64,000 nt of DNA from Roseovarius aestuariivivens. Lineage in GTDB: Bacteria > Pseudomonadota > Alphaproteobacteria > Rhodobacterales > Rhodobacteraceae. Position 1 is the first letter of the stretch. Each line of letters begins with the position of its first letter. Below the pieces are notes generated by a model. It searched no databases, had not been told where the DNA came from, and was given only the letters and a program-made list of their open reading frames with translations. This document shows, piece after piece, positions 17,872-26,937 of the stretch. Position numbers and translations under genes: made by a program. The stretch covers positions 434,001 to 498,000 of the forward strand of contig NZ_SJEY01000001.1 of the NCBI RefSeq assembly GCF_004761875.1, read 5' to 3'.

Positions 17872-19011
17872 CTACCCTTCGAGGATCAGCCTTTGACGCG
17901 CGTGCTGGGGGCGGGTCAGTCCCAGCTGGCCCATGTTCGCCTCGAGATCCGCACGCAGGATCGCGGCCAGGTGATCGGGGCCCTCCGGCCCGAGCGCGGC
18001 CAGCGCATAGTGCCAGCCCCGACCCATCATCACGAAATCCGCGCCCAGAGCCATCGCACGAAGAATATCGAGCCCGCCTTCGACGCCGCCATCCAGGATC
18101 ACCGGCAAATCGGTCGCGGCCCTGATCGCCGGAAGCGCCTCGATGGTGGCCGGGGCGGCGTCGAACTGACGCCCGGCATGGTTTGAAATCCAGATCGCAT
18201 CGACGCCTTCTTCGGTCAGGCGCGTTGCGTCTTCGGCGCTGAGCACGCCCTTGACGACAAGCGGTCCGTCCCAGTGCGCGCGTAGCCATCGCAGATAATC
18301 CCAGTCGGGCGAGGTGCGCAGCAGGTAGCCTGCATGCTTGGTCGAGGGCAGGCCATGGGTGTCTGGCGAATAGTCGTCGATCAGGCGCATCCGGGGAAGG
18401 CCGCGCCGCGCCATGCCCAAGGCCCAGGCGGGCCGGATCGCGATCTGGGCAAGAAGGCGCGGGGTCAGTTTCGGCGGTTGTGTCAGGCCCGAGCGCACTT
18501 GCCGTTCCCGGCGGCTGCCGACGGGCACATCGACGGTCAGCACCAGCGTGGAAAACCCCGCGTCTCGCGCTCTTTTCAACATATCCTTTCGGATCTCGGC
18601 GTCGCGGGGCGGGTAAAGCTGGAACATGCCGTGAGGACCAAGATCATCCGCGATCTGTTCGGGCGTCACGCTGGCCACGGTCGACAGCGCATAGGGCAGT
18701 CCGCACCGCGCCGCGGCACGGGCCAGGTGGCGTTCGGCGTCGGGCCAGATCAGCCCGGACATGCCAACAGGTGCAATGCCCACAGGAAGACCGTGGTCAT
18801 GGCCGAGAAGCGAGGTCGTCAGGTCGGGCGCGACTTCGCCGTGCAGGATCGAGGGCATGAGGCGCACGCGATCGAGCGCGGAGCGGTTGGCCAGTGTCGT
18901 CGCCTCGGTTCCGGTGCCGCTGTCGAGATACTCCCACACGAAATGCGGCACACGCATCCGCGCCCTGCGGCGCAGGTCGGAAAGGGCGGGATATTTGGCG
19001 TCAAGAGACAT
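17872..19011 (-). CDS. FMN-dependent alpha-hydroxy-acid (L-lactate) dehydrogenase
   Basis: 379 residues from the ATG at 19011 (a TTG five codons upstream is an alternative; neither has a strong RBS). (beta/alpha)8 FMN enzyme: PVGIAPVGMSGLIWPDAERHLARAA, the FMN-phosphate and substrate region LTVDVPVGSRRERQVRSG, the Lys in VVKGVLS, and the catalytic ISNHAGRQFD with its base His. IILDGGVE and GADFVMMGRGW bind FMN phosphate. Oxidises L-lactate, mandelate or glycolate; lactate is favoured by position in front of pyc. 164 bp separate the two genes. Confidence 0.88.
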   Translation of the reverse strand: MSLDAKYPALSDLRRRARMRVPHFVWEYLDSGTGTEATTLANRSALDRVRLMPSILHGEVAPDLTTSLLGHDHGLPVGIAPVGMSGLIWPDAERHLARAAARCGLPYALSTVASVTPEQIADDLGPHGMFQLYPPRDAEIRKDMLKRARDAGFSTLVLTVDVPVGSRRERQVRSGLTQPPKLTPRLLAQIAIRPAWALGMARRGLPRMRLIDDYSPDTHGLPSTKHAGYLLRTSPDWDYLRWLRAHWDGPLVVKGVLSAEDATRLTEEGVDAIWISNHAGRQFDAAPATIEALPAIRAATDLPVILDGGVEGGLDILRAMALGADFVMMGRGWHYALAALGPEGPDHLAAILRADLEANMGQLGLTRPQHARQRLILEG

Positions 19012-19136
19012 GGCCGATATGTGCAAAGCTTTTCAGCGGCTTGTCCAGTGTGGTTCACCAACTTTATGCCGACGATTTGCGTTAACCTTTTGTTCACACT
19101 ATGTTCGATGTCGTGAGTGGAGGTGAGTAAAACGCC

Positions 19137-19594
19137 ATGGGTGAAGTGCACTTGGCGGCCCTTTTGTGCAGCTTTCTCGCCGGAAGCGAGAACGAGGCGC
19201 GGCGGTAATTCGACGTTAACGCTCTGCCCCGCTATGTCCGGGTCGATTGCGAAACCGCAACGCATGTGATCGAGATCGGCCTCGACGGCAAATCCAGCGC
19301 CCGCGACAGCCTCCATCAGGCGCTGTTTGCCGAACACCTGACAGGCAAGACACCGGTGGTGATCCTGATCGACCGAGATGGACCCAAGGCCGGTTCGAAT
19401 ACGAAATGCGGCACGTCGCCAATGCGGCTGGCGTGACGTACTTGCAGTGTTCGGAGGCCGCGATCCAACGCTGGGCCGTGACGGCGGGGTTGCGCCGGAC
19501 GGACGCCGCGAAGGATGATTTACCAAGACGCGGCACAGTCGGATCAAGCTGTGACCTTGGCGCTTTGCGCGACCCCGGGCACGCCGGCTCTTGA
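19137..19594 (+). pseudogene. decayed gene for an exported protein
   Basis: An ATG at 19137 behind GGAGGTGAG opens a frame with a hydrophobic start (VHLAALLCSFLAG) that stops at TAA 19206-19208. The same frame continues as VRVDCETATHVIEIGLDGKS and TGKTPVVILIDRDG, then is lost near 19385; the next frame carries on with FEYEMRHVANAAGVTYLQCS and SSCDLGALRD to TGA at 19592. One nonsense change plus one frameshift thus split a formerly continuous small secreted protein of unknown function. A sequencing error could explain one lesion but hardly both. Confidence 0.6.
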
Positions 19595-19771
19595 GCCAAA
19601 TGACGGACGCGCTTCTGAGACGGCGGTACTTTCCCGCCGTTGATGCAATCCGCCCCTTCAAGTCTTCGATGTCTTGCGCGATCCTTGGGACTGAAAGGGT
19701 CGCGAAATACTTTCGGAACACAGGGTGAACATTGGCTTTCCCTTGTCTTTGCGGCGCGCTAGGATCGGCTC

Positions 19772-22123
19772 ATGAGCAGTTTTGACGAATCCGATGCCTT
19801 CGAGAGCGCGTCTTTGTCGGCGCGCGCCATGGCGGCCCGTCCGCAACCCTATCTTGATGGGCTCAACCCCGAACAACGTGCCGCGGTCGAGGCGCTGGAG
19901 GGGCCGGTCCTCATGCTGGCAGGCGCCGGCACCGGCAAGACGCGGGCCCTGACGGCCCGCATGGTGCACCTGCTGAGCACCGGCACGGCGCGGCCCAATG
20001 AGATTCTTGCTGTCACCTTCACCAACAAGGCCGCGCGCGAGATGAAAGAGCGGGTCGGTCGGATGCTGGGCGAGGCGGTCGAAGGGATGCCGTGGTTGGG
20101 TACGTTCCATTCGATATGTGTGAAGCTTTTGCGTCGTCATGCCGAGCTTGTCGACCTCAAGCAGAACTTCACCATTCTCGATACGGACGATCAGTTGCGT
20201 CTTTTGAAGCAACTGGTGCAGGCGGCTGGGATCGACGACAAGCGCTGGCCGGCGCGGCAACTGGCCGGGATCATCGACCACTGGAAAAACCGGGCCTGGA
20301 CGCCCGATCAGGTGCCCGCCTCCGAGGCCTCGGCTTATGACGGCAAGGCGGTGGCGCTGTACAAGCAATACCAGGCGCGCCTGCGCGACCTGAATGCGGT
20401 CGATTTCGGTGATCTGCTGTTGCATGTGGTCATGATCTTTCAGACCGATGAAGACGTGCTGGCGCAATACCGGCGCTGGTTCCGCTACATCCTTGTCGAC
20501 GAGTATCAGGACACCAATGTGGCGCAGTACCTATGGCTGCGCCTGCTGGCGGGCGGGCACAAGAACATCTGCTGCGTGGGCGACGACGACCAGTCGATCT
20601 ATGGCTGGCGCGGTGCCGAGGTGGGCAACATCCTGCGGTTCGAAAAGGACTTCCCCGGCGCCAAGGTGATCCGTTTGGAGCAGAATTACCGGTCGACGCC
20701 GCATATCCTTGCCGCCGCCTCTGGTGTGATTGCAGGCAACAAGGGGCGATTGGGCAAGGAGCTTTGGACCGAGGCCGAAGAGGGCGAGAAAGTCCGCCTG
20801 ATCGGTCATTGGGACGGCGACGAGGAGTCCCGCTGGGTCGGCGAGGAGATCGAGGCGATGCAGCGCGGTACGCGCGGCATGCGGCCCTTTACGCTCGACG
20901 ATATGGCCATTCTCGTGCGCGCCTCCCACCAGATGCGCGCCTTCGAGGACCGGTTCCTGACCATCGGTCTGCCCTATCGCGTGATAGGCGGCCCGCGTTT
21001 TTACGAACGGATGGAGATCCGCGATGCCATGGCGTATTTCCGGCTGGTCGTTTCGCCCACCGACGATCTGGCCTTCGAGCGGATCGTGAATACGCCCAAG
21101 CGGGGCTTGGGAGACAAGGCGCAGCAGAAGATCCAGGTGACCGCCCGCCAGAACGGTGTTTCGTTGGTCGAGGGCGCGGCGATCCTGCTGCAGGACAAGG
21201 GTCTGACCGGGAAAGGGGCAGGGGAGCTTGGCAAGCTGCTTGAAGGTCTGCGTCGCTGGGGGCGGCTGGTGGGCGACAAGGATGTCAGCCACATGGAACT
21301 GGCCGAGATGATCCTGGACGAGTCCGGCTATACCGAGATGTGGCAGAACGACAAAACGCCCGAGGCGCCGGGGCGTCTTGAGAACCTCAAGGAACTGGTC
21401 AAGGCGCTTGAGGGCTTCGAGAACCTGCAGGGCTTTCTCGAACATGTCAGCCTGATCATGGACAACGAGTCCGAGGAGGCGGGCGAGAAGGTCAGCATCA
21501 TGACCTTGCACGCCGCCAAGGGGCTGGAGTTTCCGGTGGTCTTCCTGCCTGGCTGGGAAGATGGTCTCTTTCCGTCTCAACGCAGTATGGACGAATCCGG
21601 CCTAAAGGGTGTCGAGGAAGAACGCCGGCTGGCCTATGTCGGCATCACCCGCGCTGAAGAGGTGTGCACGATCTCGTTCGCGGGCAATCGCCGGGTTTAC
21701 GGCCAATGGCAAAGTCAGATGCCGTCCCGTTTCATCGATGAACTGCCCGAAGCTCATGTCGATGTGCTGACGCCTCCGGGCCTGTACGGCGGCGGCTACG
21801 GTGCGGCAGGCGGCATGGGGTTGTCCTCGGGGCTGGAAAGCCGGGCATCGGAAGCCAATGTCTACAATTCGCCGGGTTGGCGCAGGCTTCAGTCGCGGAG
21901 CCAGACCCGGCCCATATCCCAGCCTCGCGAAAGCCGGAATACCGTGATCGATGCACAGGCAGTCAGTGCGCATGTTGTCGGAGAACGAGTGTTCCATCAA
22001 AAGTTCGGCTATGGCGCGATTCTCGAGATCGAGGGTGACAAGCTTGAGATCGAGTTCGAGAAGGCGGGCACCAAAAAGGTCGTTGCCCGGTTCGTGACCG
22101 GTGCGGACGATATTCCTTTTTAA
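19772..22123 (+). CDS. uvrD: UvrD/PcrA-type ATP-dependent DNA helicase
   Basis: 783 residues. Superfamily 1A 3'-5' helicase used in nucleotide excision and mismatch repair and in clearing replication conflicts. Motifs: Q LNPEQRAAV, I AGAGTGKT, Ia TFTNKAAREM, II DEYQDTN, III GDDDQSIYGWRGA, IV LEQNYRST, V TLHAAKGLEFPVVF, VI AYVGITRA. The C-terminal 70 residues (VFHQKFGYGAILEIEGDKLEIEF) are the Tudor-like domain that in PcrA/UvrD binds RNA polymerase. It ends 6 bp from the convergent ohrR stop. Confidence 0.95.
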   Translation: MSSFDESDAFESASLSARAMAARPQPYLDGLNPEQRAAVEALEGPVLMLAGAGTGKTRALTARMVHLLSTGTARPNEILAVTFTNKAAREMKERVGRMLGEAVEGMPWLGTFHSICVKLLRRHAELVDLKQNFTILDTDDQLRLLKQLVQAAGIDDKRWPARQLAGIIDHWKNRAWTPDQVPASEASAYDGKAVALYKQYQARLRDLNAVDFGDLLLHVVMIFQTDEDVLAQYRRWFRYILVDEYQDTNVAQYLWLRLLAGGHKNICCVGDDDQSIYGWRGAEVGNILRFEKDFPGAKVIRLEQNYRSTPHILAAASGVIAGNKGRLGKELWTEAEEGEKVRLIGHWDGDEESRWVGEEIEAMQRGTRGMRPFTLDDMAILVRASHQMRAFEDRFLTIGLPYRVIGGPRFYERMEIRDAMAYFRLVVSPTDDLAFERIVNTPKRGLGDKAQQKIQVTARQNGVSLVEGAAILLQDKGLTGKGAGELGKLLEGLRRWGRLVGDKDVSHMELAEMILDESGYTEMWQNDKTPEAPGRLENLKELVKALEGFENLQGFLEHVSLIMDNESEEAGEKVSIMTLHAAKGLEFPVVFLPGWEDGLFPSQRSMDESGLKGVEEERRLAYVGITRAEEVCTISFAGNRRVYGQWQSQMPSRFIDELPEAHVDVLTPPGLYGGGYGAAGGMGLSSGLESRASEANVYNSPGWRRLQSRSQTRPISQPRESRNTVIDAQAVSAHVVGERVFHQKFGYGAILEIEGDKLEIEFEKAGTKKVVARFVTGADDIPF

Positions 22124-22129
22124 CTCCGA

Positions 22130-22597
22130 TCAGCCTTTCGCAAGTTCTGCGCGTAGCGCGGTGATCTCATCGCGCAGCCGGGTCACATCCTCCAGCGTCA
22201 GTCCGGTCTTTTCCACGATGCAGCCCGGAATATGCGCCGCCTGTTGCTGCAAGGCGCGGCCCGCTTGCGTCAGGCGGATGCGCACCTGCCGCTCGTCCCG
22301 ACTGTCCCGCGTTCGGTGCAGCAATCCTTTCGCCTCGAGCCGTTTCAGAAGCGGTGTCAGCGTGTTGGATTCCAGCAAAACCTGCCTGCCGAGCGCGCCC
22401 ACCGTCTGATCGTCTTCGGTCCAAAGCGCACTCATCAAAAGATATTGAGGGTAGGTCAGGCCGAGGGGCGCGAGCAACGACTTGTAGCTTTGCTGCATCG
22501 CATGTGCCGTCGAATAGAGCGCGAAACACAGCATATCTGGAGGCGGCAAAGTGGGCATGTCGTCTTGTAAATCGCGCACGATTAAATCGCAAGCCAT
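22130..22597 (-). CDS. ohrR: OhrR-type MarR-family repressor
   Basis: 155 residues from the ATG at 22597; an alternative ATG at 22558 gives MPTLPPPDMLCF, nearer to typical OhrR starts, and would leave the first operator outside the coding part. Winged helix: LTYPQYLLMSALW, VGALGRQVLLESNTLTPLLKRLEAKGLL, RDERQVRIRLT wing. The Cys in DMLCFALYS is the peroxidatic sensor whose oxidation by organic hydroperoxides releases DNA. It is divergent from ohr, which it presumably represses together with itself. Confidence 0.92.
   Translation of the reverse strand: MACDLIVRDLQDDMPTLPPPDMLCFALYSTAHAMQQSYKSLLAPLGLTYPQYLLMSALWTEDDQTVGALGRQVLLESNTLTPLLKRLEAKGLLHRTRDSRDERQVRIRLTQAGRALQQQAAHIPGCIVEKTGLTLEDVTRLRDEITALRAELAKG
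22571..22590. promoter_or_regulatory. OhrR operator copy 1
   Basis: ATCGCGCACGATTAAATCGC. It recurs inverted at 22632-22651 with 17 of 20 bases matching. This copy lies in the first codons of the longer ohrR reading frame, so it can act on ohrR itself. Confidence 0.55.
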
Positions 22598-22625
22598 TGA
22601 CAGGTTTTGGCGGGAGCTATAAGTA
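22597..22625 (+). promoter_or_regulatory. promoter of ohr
   Basis: TTGACA at 22597-22602 and TATAAG/TAAGTA at 22618-22625 give spacing of 15 or 17 bp. It lies between the two inverted OhrR operator copies and 42 bp before the ohr start, and the -35 box directly abuts the ohrR start codon. Confidence 0.6.
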
Positions 22626-22631
22626 TCGCAA

Positions 22632-22651
22632 GAGATTAAATCGTACGCGAT
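22632..22651. promoter_or_regulatory. OhrR operator copy 2
   Basis: GAGATTAAATCGTACGCGAT is the inverted counterpart of copy 1. It sits just downstream of the ohr -10 box, where a bound MarR dimer would block transcription. The core CGATTWAATC is itself nearly palindromic. Confidence 0.6.
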
Positions 22652-22666
22652 ATAACGGAGTAGAAC

Positions 22667-23095
22667 ATGGCGACAGATATCAAATATTGGACTGAAGCAA
22701 GCGCGACAGGCGGGGGCCGTGAGGGCACGGCGCGCCTCGCAAACGGTATGCTGACGTTCACGATGGACACACCCGAAGCGCTCGGCGGTGCCGGAAAGGG
22801 TCACAATCCCGAAGAGCTTTTCGCGACCGGTTACGCGGCCTGTTACCTGGGCGCCATGCGATTTGCCGCGCAGAGCGAGAAACTGGGTGAGGTGCCGAAA
22901 GATGCGAAAGTCTCTGCCGCGGTCGGCATCGGCCCGCGCGATGAAGGTGGCTTTGGTCTCAAGGTCAAGCTGACCGTCTCCATGCCGGGCGTTTCGGAAG
23001 ACGTCGCCAAGAAAATCATGGAGCGTGGGCATTTCATATGCCCTTATTCCAATGCGACGCAAGGCAATATCGAGGTCGACACCGTTCTAGCGTGA
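22667..23095 (+). CDS. ohr: organic hydroperoxide reductase Ohr
   Basis: 142 residues. OsmC/Ohr-fold thiol peroxidase that reduces lipid and alkyl hydroperoxides with dihydrolipoamide. The catalytic Cys in GYAACYLGAM and the resolving Cys in HFICPYSNATQGN are both present, as is the Arg in GGGREGTAR. RBS ACGGAG 10 nt before the ATG. It is divergent from and controlled by ohrR through paired operators, and closed by a terminator at 23123. Confidence 0.96.
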   Translation: MATDIKYWTEASATGGGREGTARLANGMLTFTMDTPEALGGAGKGHNPEELFATGYAACYLGAMRFAAQSEKLGEVPKDAKVSAAVGIGPRDEGGFGLKVKLTVSMPGVSEDVAKKIMERGHFICPYSNATQGNIEVDTVLA

Positions 23096-23122
23096 CTTTG
23101 TTCACGAGTATGTCGGCGAGGT

Positions 23123-23150
23123 CCGGGAGTTTCCACTCCCGGGCTTTTTT
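23123..23150 (+). terminator. rho-independent terminator of ohr
   Basis: CCGGGAG (23123-23129) pairs with CTCCCGG (23136-23142) around a 6-nt loop and is followed by GCTTTTTT, 27 bp after the ohr stop. Confidence 0.9.
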
Positions 23151-23239
23151 CGTGGGCACGGTTGCACGCTTGATCCGAGAGATGCGATCCGGCTGATAGC
23201 CCGCTGTTAAGTACCACCAGTAGGCCAGGATATGGCCAC

Positions 23240-23890
23240 TCAGTCCGGAAAAATCTCGCCGAAGGTGCGTTTCAGCGCGACATCCAGATCCGCCATGGTG
23301 ACCGGAAGACCCAGATCGACAAGGCTTGTGACGCCATGCTCCGTGATCCCGCACGGCACGATCCCGTCGAAATGGCTGAGGTCCGGCTCAACGTTGATCG
23401 ATATTCCGTGAAAGCTGACCCACTTGCGCAAGCGGATGCCGATGGCGGCGATTTTGTCTTCAGCGCATGCGCGCTCGGGCGTCAGCGGCTTGTCATCGCG
23501 TTGCACCCAGACGCCCACGCGCCCTTCGCGGATTTCGCCCTTGATATTGAACTGATCCAGCGTGGCGATGACCCATGCCTCCAGCTGTTTGACGAAGGCG
23601 CGGACATCGCGCCCTCGCCGTCCGACATCCAGCATCACGTATACGACGCGCTGGCCCGGCCCGTGATAGGTGTATTGGCCGCCGCGTTTGGTTTGAAAGA
23701 CCTCGAACCGATCTGGATCGGTGAGATCTGCGGGCTTGGCCGACGTCCCCGCGGTGTAAAGCGGCGGATGTTCGAGCAGCCAGATCGCTTCGGATGCCAC
23801 GCCATTCGCGATCGTCTCGGCGCGCGCTTCCATTTCGGCACAGGCCAAGGGATAAGGGACAAGCCCAGGGGACGTGATCCATTCGACCAT
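23240..23890 (-). CDS. lipB: lipoyl(octanoyl) transferase
   Basis: 216 residues. Moves octanoyl from octanoyl-ACP to lipoyl domains of 2-oxoacid dehydrogenases and GcvH. Family motifs are visible: [34 protein letters not shown], the catalytic Lys in [22 protein letters not shown] and the acyl-thioester Cys in [11 protein letters not shown]. Full length. Its 5' end faces tRNA-Leu on the other strand. Confidence 0.95.
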   Translation of the reverse strand: MVEWITSPGLVPYPLACAEMEARAETIANGVASEAIWLLEHPPLYTAGTSAKPADLTDPDRFEVFQTKRGGQYTYHGPGQRVVYVMLDVGRRGRDVRAFVKQLEAWVIATLDQFNIKGEIREGRVGVWVQRDDKPLTPERACAEDKIAAIGIRLRKWVSFHGISINVEPDLSHFDGIVPCGITEHGVTSLVDLGLPVTMADLDVALKRTFGEIFPD

Positions 23891-24020
23891 CAGCGGGGAT
23901 CCGGATTGCGGCAGCGTGCCACCATGTGGCAGGTGCGGACGAAATTGTCAAAACGCACGCATTTTCTCCTTCACAACCGGATCGGCATTTCGTATACGCC
24001 CGCCACCTACCTGATCACGT

Positions 24021-24107
24021 GCGGTCGTGGCGGAATTGGTAGACGCGCAGCGTTGAGGTCGCTGTGGGGTAACTCCCGTGGAAGTTCGAGTCTTCTCGAC
24101 CGCACCA
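24021..24107 (+). tRNA. tRNA-Leu (anticodon GAG)
   Basis: 87 nt class II tRNA. The acceptor stem GCGGTCG pairs with CGACCGC, then A-CCA encoded. The anticodon loop TTGAGGT gives GAG. The long variable arm TGGGGTAACTCCCG and T arm GTTCGAGTC are present. The 215 bp after it, up to the glycosyltransferase stop, hold nothing I can support. Confidence 0.96.
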
Positions 24108-24322
24108 TTTATCACACAACACTTTGAAATTAAAACGATGAGTCATTTGTGCTTACTGCCTAAAGCCTGATTGGCTGATTTCCGCCCGAGCCTAAGACGC
24201 CGACTGGTTCGGAGGCGCGTGGCGACCCGATCAAAATGATGTCAGAAGACTTTCTTGTCTGCCATCGCCGTCGAAGCAATCGTAATCCATTGGCTATGGG
24301 TCCCGCGCCTCGCGCGAATTGA

Positions 24323-25267
24323 TCATGCATTTCTGCATGCTTGCCTGCGCCACTTGCGCGCTTCCGAAAGACAAATGACAGAGGTCTCGATAGGATGGCG
24401 TCGGATTGCGCCGCGGAGGGCGGTGCGGTCCCCCTCGATGAATGCCGTGCGCGTTTCGCGTTGACGCAATGCGATGGTCAGGCGACGGCAGAGCCGGTCT
24501 TTTGGAGCGAGCCCGAAGGTTTGTGCGTCTTTCAGCCTTTGGCGCAGCACCGCGGCTTCGCGTCCGATCTCCGTCGCCCGGCGCGTCTTCACCGCGTCCA
24601 GCTTTTCGGCCTGTCGTGCTGTGTTCGTGACGCCTGCACCGACGCGATAGGTCACAAGCGCCTCGTCAATATACCCGACGCGCCCTTCGAGCGCCGCGCG
24701 GAAGCCGTAGACGAGATCTTCAAAGACAACATCCTCGGTTACGGGGCCAAATCTGCGGACCAAATCCTTGTGCCAGGCGCAGGTCGCACCGAGATAGAGC
24801 TGCATCGAGGTCGCCGCCGAACCGGCGTCCCGACGGTGATAGAACGTCGCGCTGCGGTACCGCGGGGGGGCGGGCGCTCCGTCAAGCGTTTCGACCTTTG
24901 CTTCGGAAAACACCAGCAGCGGCGCCTCGCGTTCGCAAAGCTCCATGATACGCCTCGCTCGGTCGGGATGCGAAAGATCGTCACCGGCGCAGTTGATCAT
25001 CATGTCCGCATCGCAAAGCTGGAACACGCGGTGGACATGCTCGATGACGCCGAGATTGACCTTGTTGCGGTTGAGCCGGATGCGATGCGGCCCGTCGTAA
25101 CGCTCTGCCTCCTCACGCAGGATGTCGAATGTCCCATCGGTGGAGCAGTCATCGGTGAACAGGATGTCGGTTGGCCGGCAGGTCTGTGCCAGAACCGAAC
25201 GCGCCGCCTCGCGCACGTAATCCTGTTGATTGTAGGCGTAGAGTACGATGGCGTAGGACGTGGACAT
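24323..25267 (-). CDS. glycosyltransferase family 2
   Basis: 314 residues. GT-A fold: the nucleotide-binding start YAIVLYAYNQQDYVREAARSV is followed by FTDDCSTDGTFDIL and the metal-binding-type NCAGDDLSHPDRA. The acceptor domain contains VFEDLVYGFRAAL, where EDL is the usual catalytic base region of GT2 enzymes. The C-terminal 80 residues are Arg-rich without membrane helices. The sugar donor cannot be told. Last gene of a minus-strand trio; its ATG is 1 bp from the HAD stop. Confidence 0.87.
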   Translation of the reverse strand: MSTSYAIVLYAYNQQDYVREAARSVLAQTCRPTDILFTDDCSTDGTFDILREEAERYDGPHRIRLNRNKVNLGVIEHVHRVFQLCDADMMINCAGDDLSHPDRARRIMELCEREAPLLVFSEAKVETLDGAPAPPRYRSATFYHRRDAGSAATSMQLYLGATCAWHKDLVRRFGPVTEDVVFEDLVYGFRAALEGRVGYIDEALVTYRVGAGVTNTARQAEKLDAVKTRRATEIGREAAVLRQRLKDAQTFGLAPKDRLCRRLTIALRQRETRTAFIEGDRTALRGAIRRHPIETSVICLSEARKWRRQACRNA

Positions 25268-25268
25268 G

Positions 25269-25916
25269 TCAGGGGCCTTCCGCCTTTCGGCGCAGAGCGA
25301 AGATGGGCTCTACGAGATCCTTGAGCGATGCGCCAATCTCATGTGGCGCAGCCGAGTGCGACAGGAATTCAGCCGAGCGTTGGCCGCAAGTCACGGCCAG
25401 AAACGGCACGCCAGCTGTCTCGGCGGCGCGCCCATCGACCTCGGTATCGCCGCAATGCGCGAAGGTGTCGAACTGCTTGATCGCCTCGGCTTTTGCCGTG
25501 CTGGCTCCGGGTCCGGCGGGCACAACGGTGATTTGGGCGAAATGTCGTTGTAGGTTGAGCCGTTTCAGGGTGGCACAGACGCCCTCCGGCCTCTGGCGCG
25601 ATGTGATCAGGTGCAAGTTCAACGCCTCGCCCAAGGCAGCAAGGGCCGCGTCCGCATCGGGCAGCAGGGCGTCGACCTTGAGAAACGTTTCGCTTTCGAT
25701 CAGGTCCATCCAGCGGTCGGTAAAATCTTTGGGCGGGGTAATATTGAGTGATTTCAAAGCCTCGCGTGTGGAATGGCCCGAACGCTTGAGTTGCCAAAGC
25801 CGGTTGGCTACGGGCGCCGCCTCGGGCACGATGGAAAGCAGCACTGCCTCTTGCCGTGGGCGGCAATCGAGGATGGTGCCGTCAAGGTCCAGTCCTAGGA
25901 AGGGTCTTTGGGCCAT
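25269..25916 (-). CDS. HAD-superfamily hydrolase
   Basis: 215 residues from the ATG at 25916. Motif I GLDLDGTIL (nucleophile Asp10, acid/base Asp12), motif II LHLITSR, motif III Lys around AKAEAIK, motif IV HCGDTEVDGRAAETAG with metal-binding Asp. A helical cap lies between motif I and II. Likely a phosphatase on a phosphorylated sugar or glycan precursor, judged from its neighbours. It overlaps the ATP-grasp gene by 22 bp and is followed at once by the GT2 gene. Confidence 0.86.
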   Translation of the reverse strand: MAQRPFLGLDLDGTILDCRPRQEAVLLSIVPEAAPVANRLWQLKRSGHSTREALKSLNITPPKDFTDRWMDLIESETFLKVDALLPDADAALAALGEALNLHLITSRQRPEGVCATLKRLNLQRHFAQITVVPAGPGASTAKAEAIKQFDTFAHCGDTEVDGRAAETAGVPFLAVTCGQRSAEFLSHSAAPHEIGASLKDLVEPIFALRRKAEGP

Positions 25917-26881
25917 GCGACATGTTCGACAAAAGAGCGGGTGACATAGACGTCGTCCTGGGGAAGCGGGCGGAAATAAGGGGCTGGATCCCTCCCGAGA
26001 TGGTGGGCGACATGCGCCGAGGGAAAATCGAGGCCGACCGCCACGCACATCGGCGTTCCGCCGCCGACCCTTGGATTGACGTCGATTACCTTCCAGGCGC
26101 CGGAGTCGAACTCACCGCGCACCTGGAAACAGAATGCGCCGGTCAGCCCGGTTGTGGCCGAAACCCTCGCCCCAAGATCGCCCAAGACCGGGTCAAGGAA
26201 CAGCCGCGCCTTGTTTGAGACACCCGCCTTCACGTCGATCCGTTCGCGGCAGCAATACGCAAACACGTCACCCGGTGCGGGGCAGAACATGTCGATCGTG
26301 ATCTCCTGACCCGCGATGAAGGGTTGCACGATCATGGTCGCGGCGTCGGTCTGGGCCTGCCGGCGGCGCAACGCGTCCGCGTCGCTCAGCACGCCGACAC
26401 CGTGACTGCCAACCCCGCTGCGCGGCTTGTAATGAAGCCGCGCCCCGGCCCATTCGGCCCGGTCGAGCCGCGTCGTTTCAGGGCAGGGGACCCGCGCGGC
26501 ATCAAACGCTTCAAACAGGCCGAGCTTGTCGCGGACCATCGCAACGGCCTCGGCAGGCGGCGCAAGGACCTGGACGTCTTCGGTGCTGAATGCATCGTGC
26601 GCAGCGCTGCAGGCGGCAATCTCGACATCGTGGATCGGGTAGAACGCCGTCGCACCCGCATCGCGCAGCACCGGCAATAGCTCGGCGACAAAGGATTCCG
26701 ACGCGGCCAGCGGAATCTGCCGAAAGTCGAACTGGCTGCCCGCCGCAACGAGGTGGCGGGGGTTTGTATCGCAGGCGATCAGATGTGGCGCGAGCGAACT
26801 GGCCGCGAGGGCGCGCAGAACGCCGTGACCTGTCGCTGATCCGGAAGAGCCCACCGCAATGGAAATGACTTTGCTTGACAT
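25895..26881 (-). CDS. ATP-grasp enzyme (CarB-like)
   Basis: 328 residues. N-terminal dinucleotide-like strand VISIAVGSSGSATGHGVLRAL, an ATP-grasp central part (LHYKPRSGVGSHGVGVLSD), and the magnesium-binding C-terminal VIDVNPRVGGGTPMCVAVG. Members of this group ligate a carboxylate to an amine, often in surface-sugar or natural-product pathways. The start sits 56 bp from the divergent methyltransferase start, so one intergenic region drives both arms of the cassette. Confidence 0.85.
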   Translation of the reverse strand: MSSKVISIAVGSSGSATGHGVLRALAASSLAPHLIACDTNPRHLVAAGSQFDFRQIPLAASESFVAELLPVLRDAGATAFYPIHDVEIAACSAAHDAFSTEDVQVLAPPAEAVAMVRDKLGLFEAFDAARVPCPETTRLDRAEWAGARLHYKPRSGVGSHGVGVLSDADALRRRQAQTDAATMIVQPFIAGQEITIDMFCPAPGDVFAYCCRERIDVKAGVSNKARLFLDPVLGDLGARVSATTGLTGAFCFQVRGEFDSGAWKVIDVNPRVGGGTPMCVAVGLDFPSAHVAHHLGRDPAPYFRPLPQDDVYVTRSFVEHVAWPKDPS

Positions 26882-26937
26882 AAAGCAGGCTCTACCCCCA
26901 TTACACAGGCGTTTCGACCCCTATAGGAGACAAAATC

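Noticed and set aside
15587..17896. 769-codon open frame on the plus strand opposite pyruvate carboxylase
   Set aside because: It is the antisense shadow of a real, full-length gene in GC-rich DNA; it has no recognisable domains or ribosome binding site. The same holds for the long frames opposite the GMC oxidoreductase (11386-12726), uvrD (20531-21580), the SLC13 gene (34030-35211), mgtE (29334-30548), soxB (48167-49411), soxC (49300-50427) and soxD (50480-51925).
17708..18289. Extension of the pyc frame to 18289
   Set aside because: The first 194 residues would be unlike the family, overlap the end of the lactate dehydrogenase gene, and lack an RBS, whereas MAEFKKILIANRGE is the standard start.
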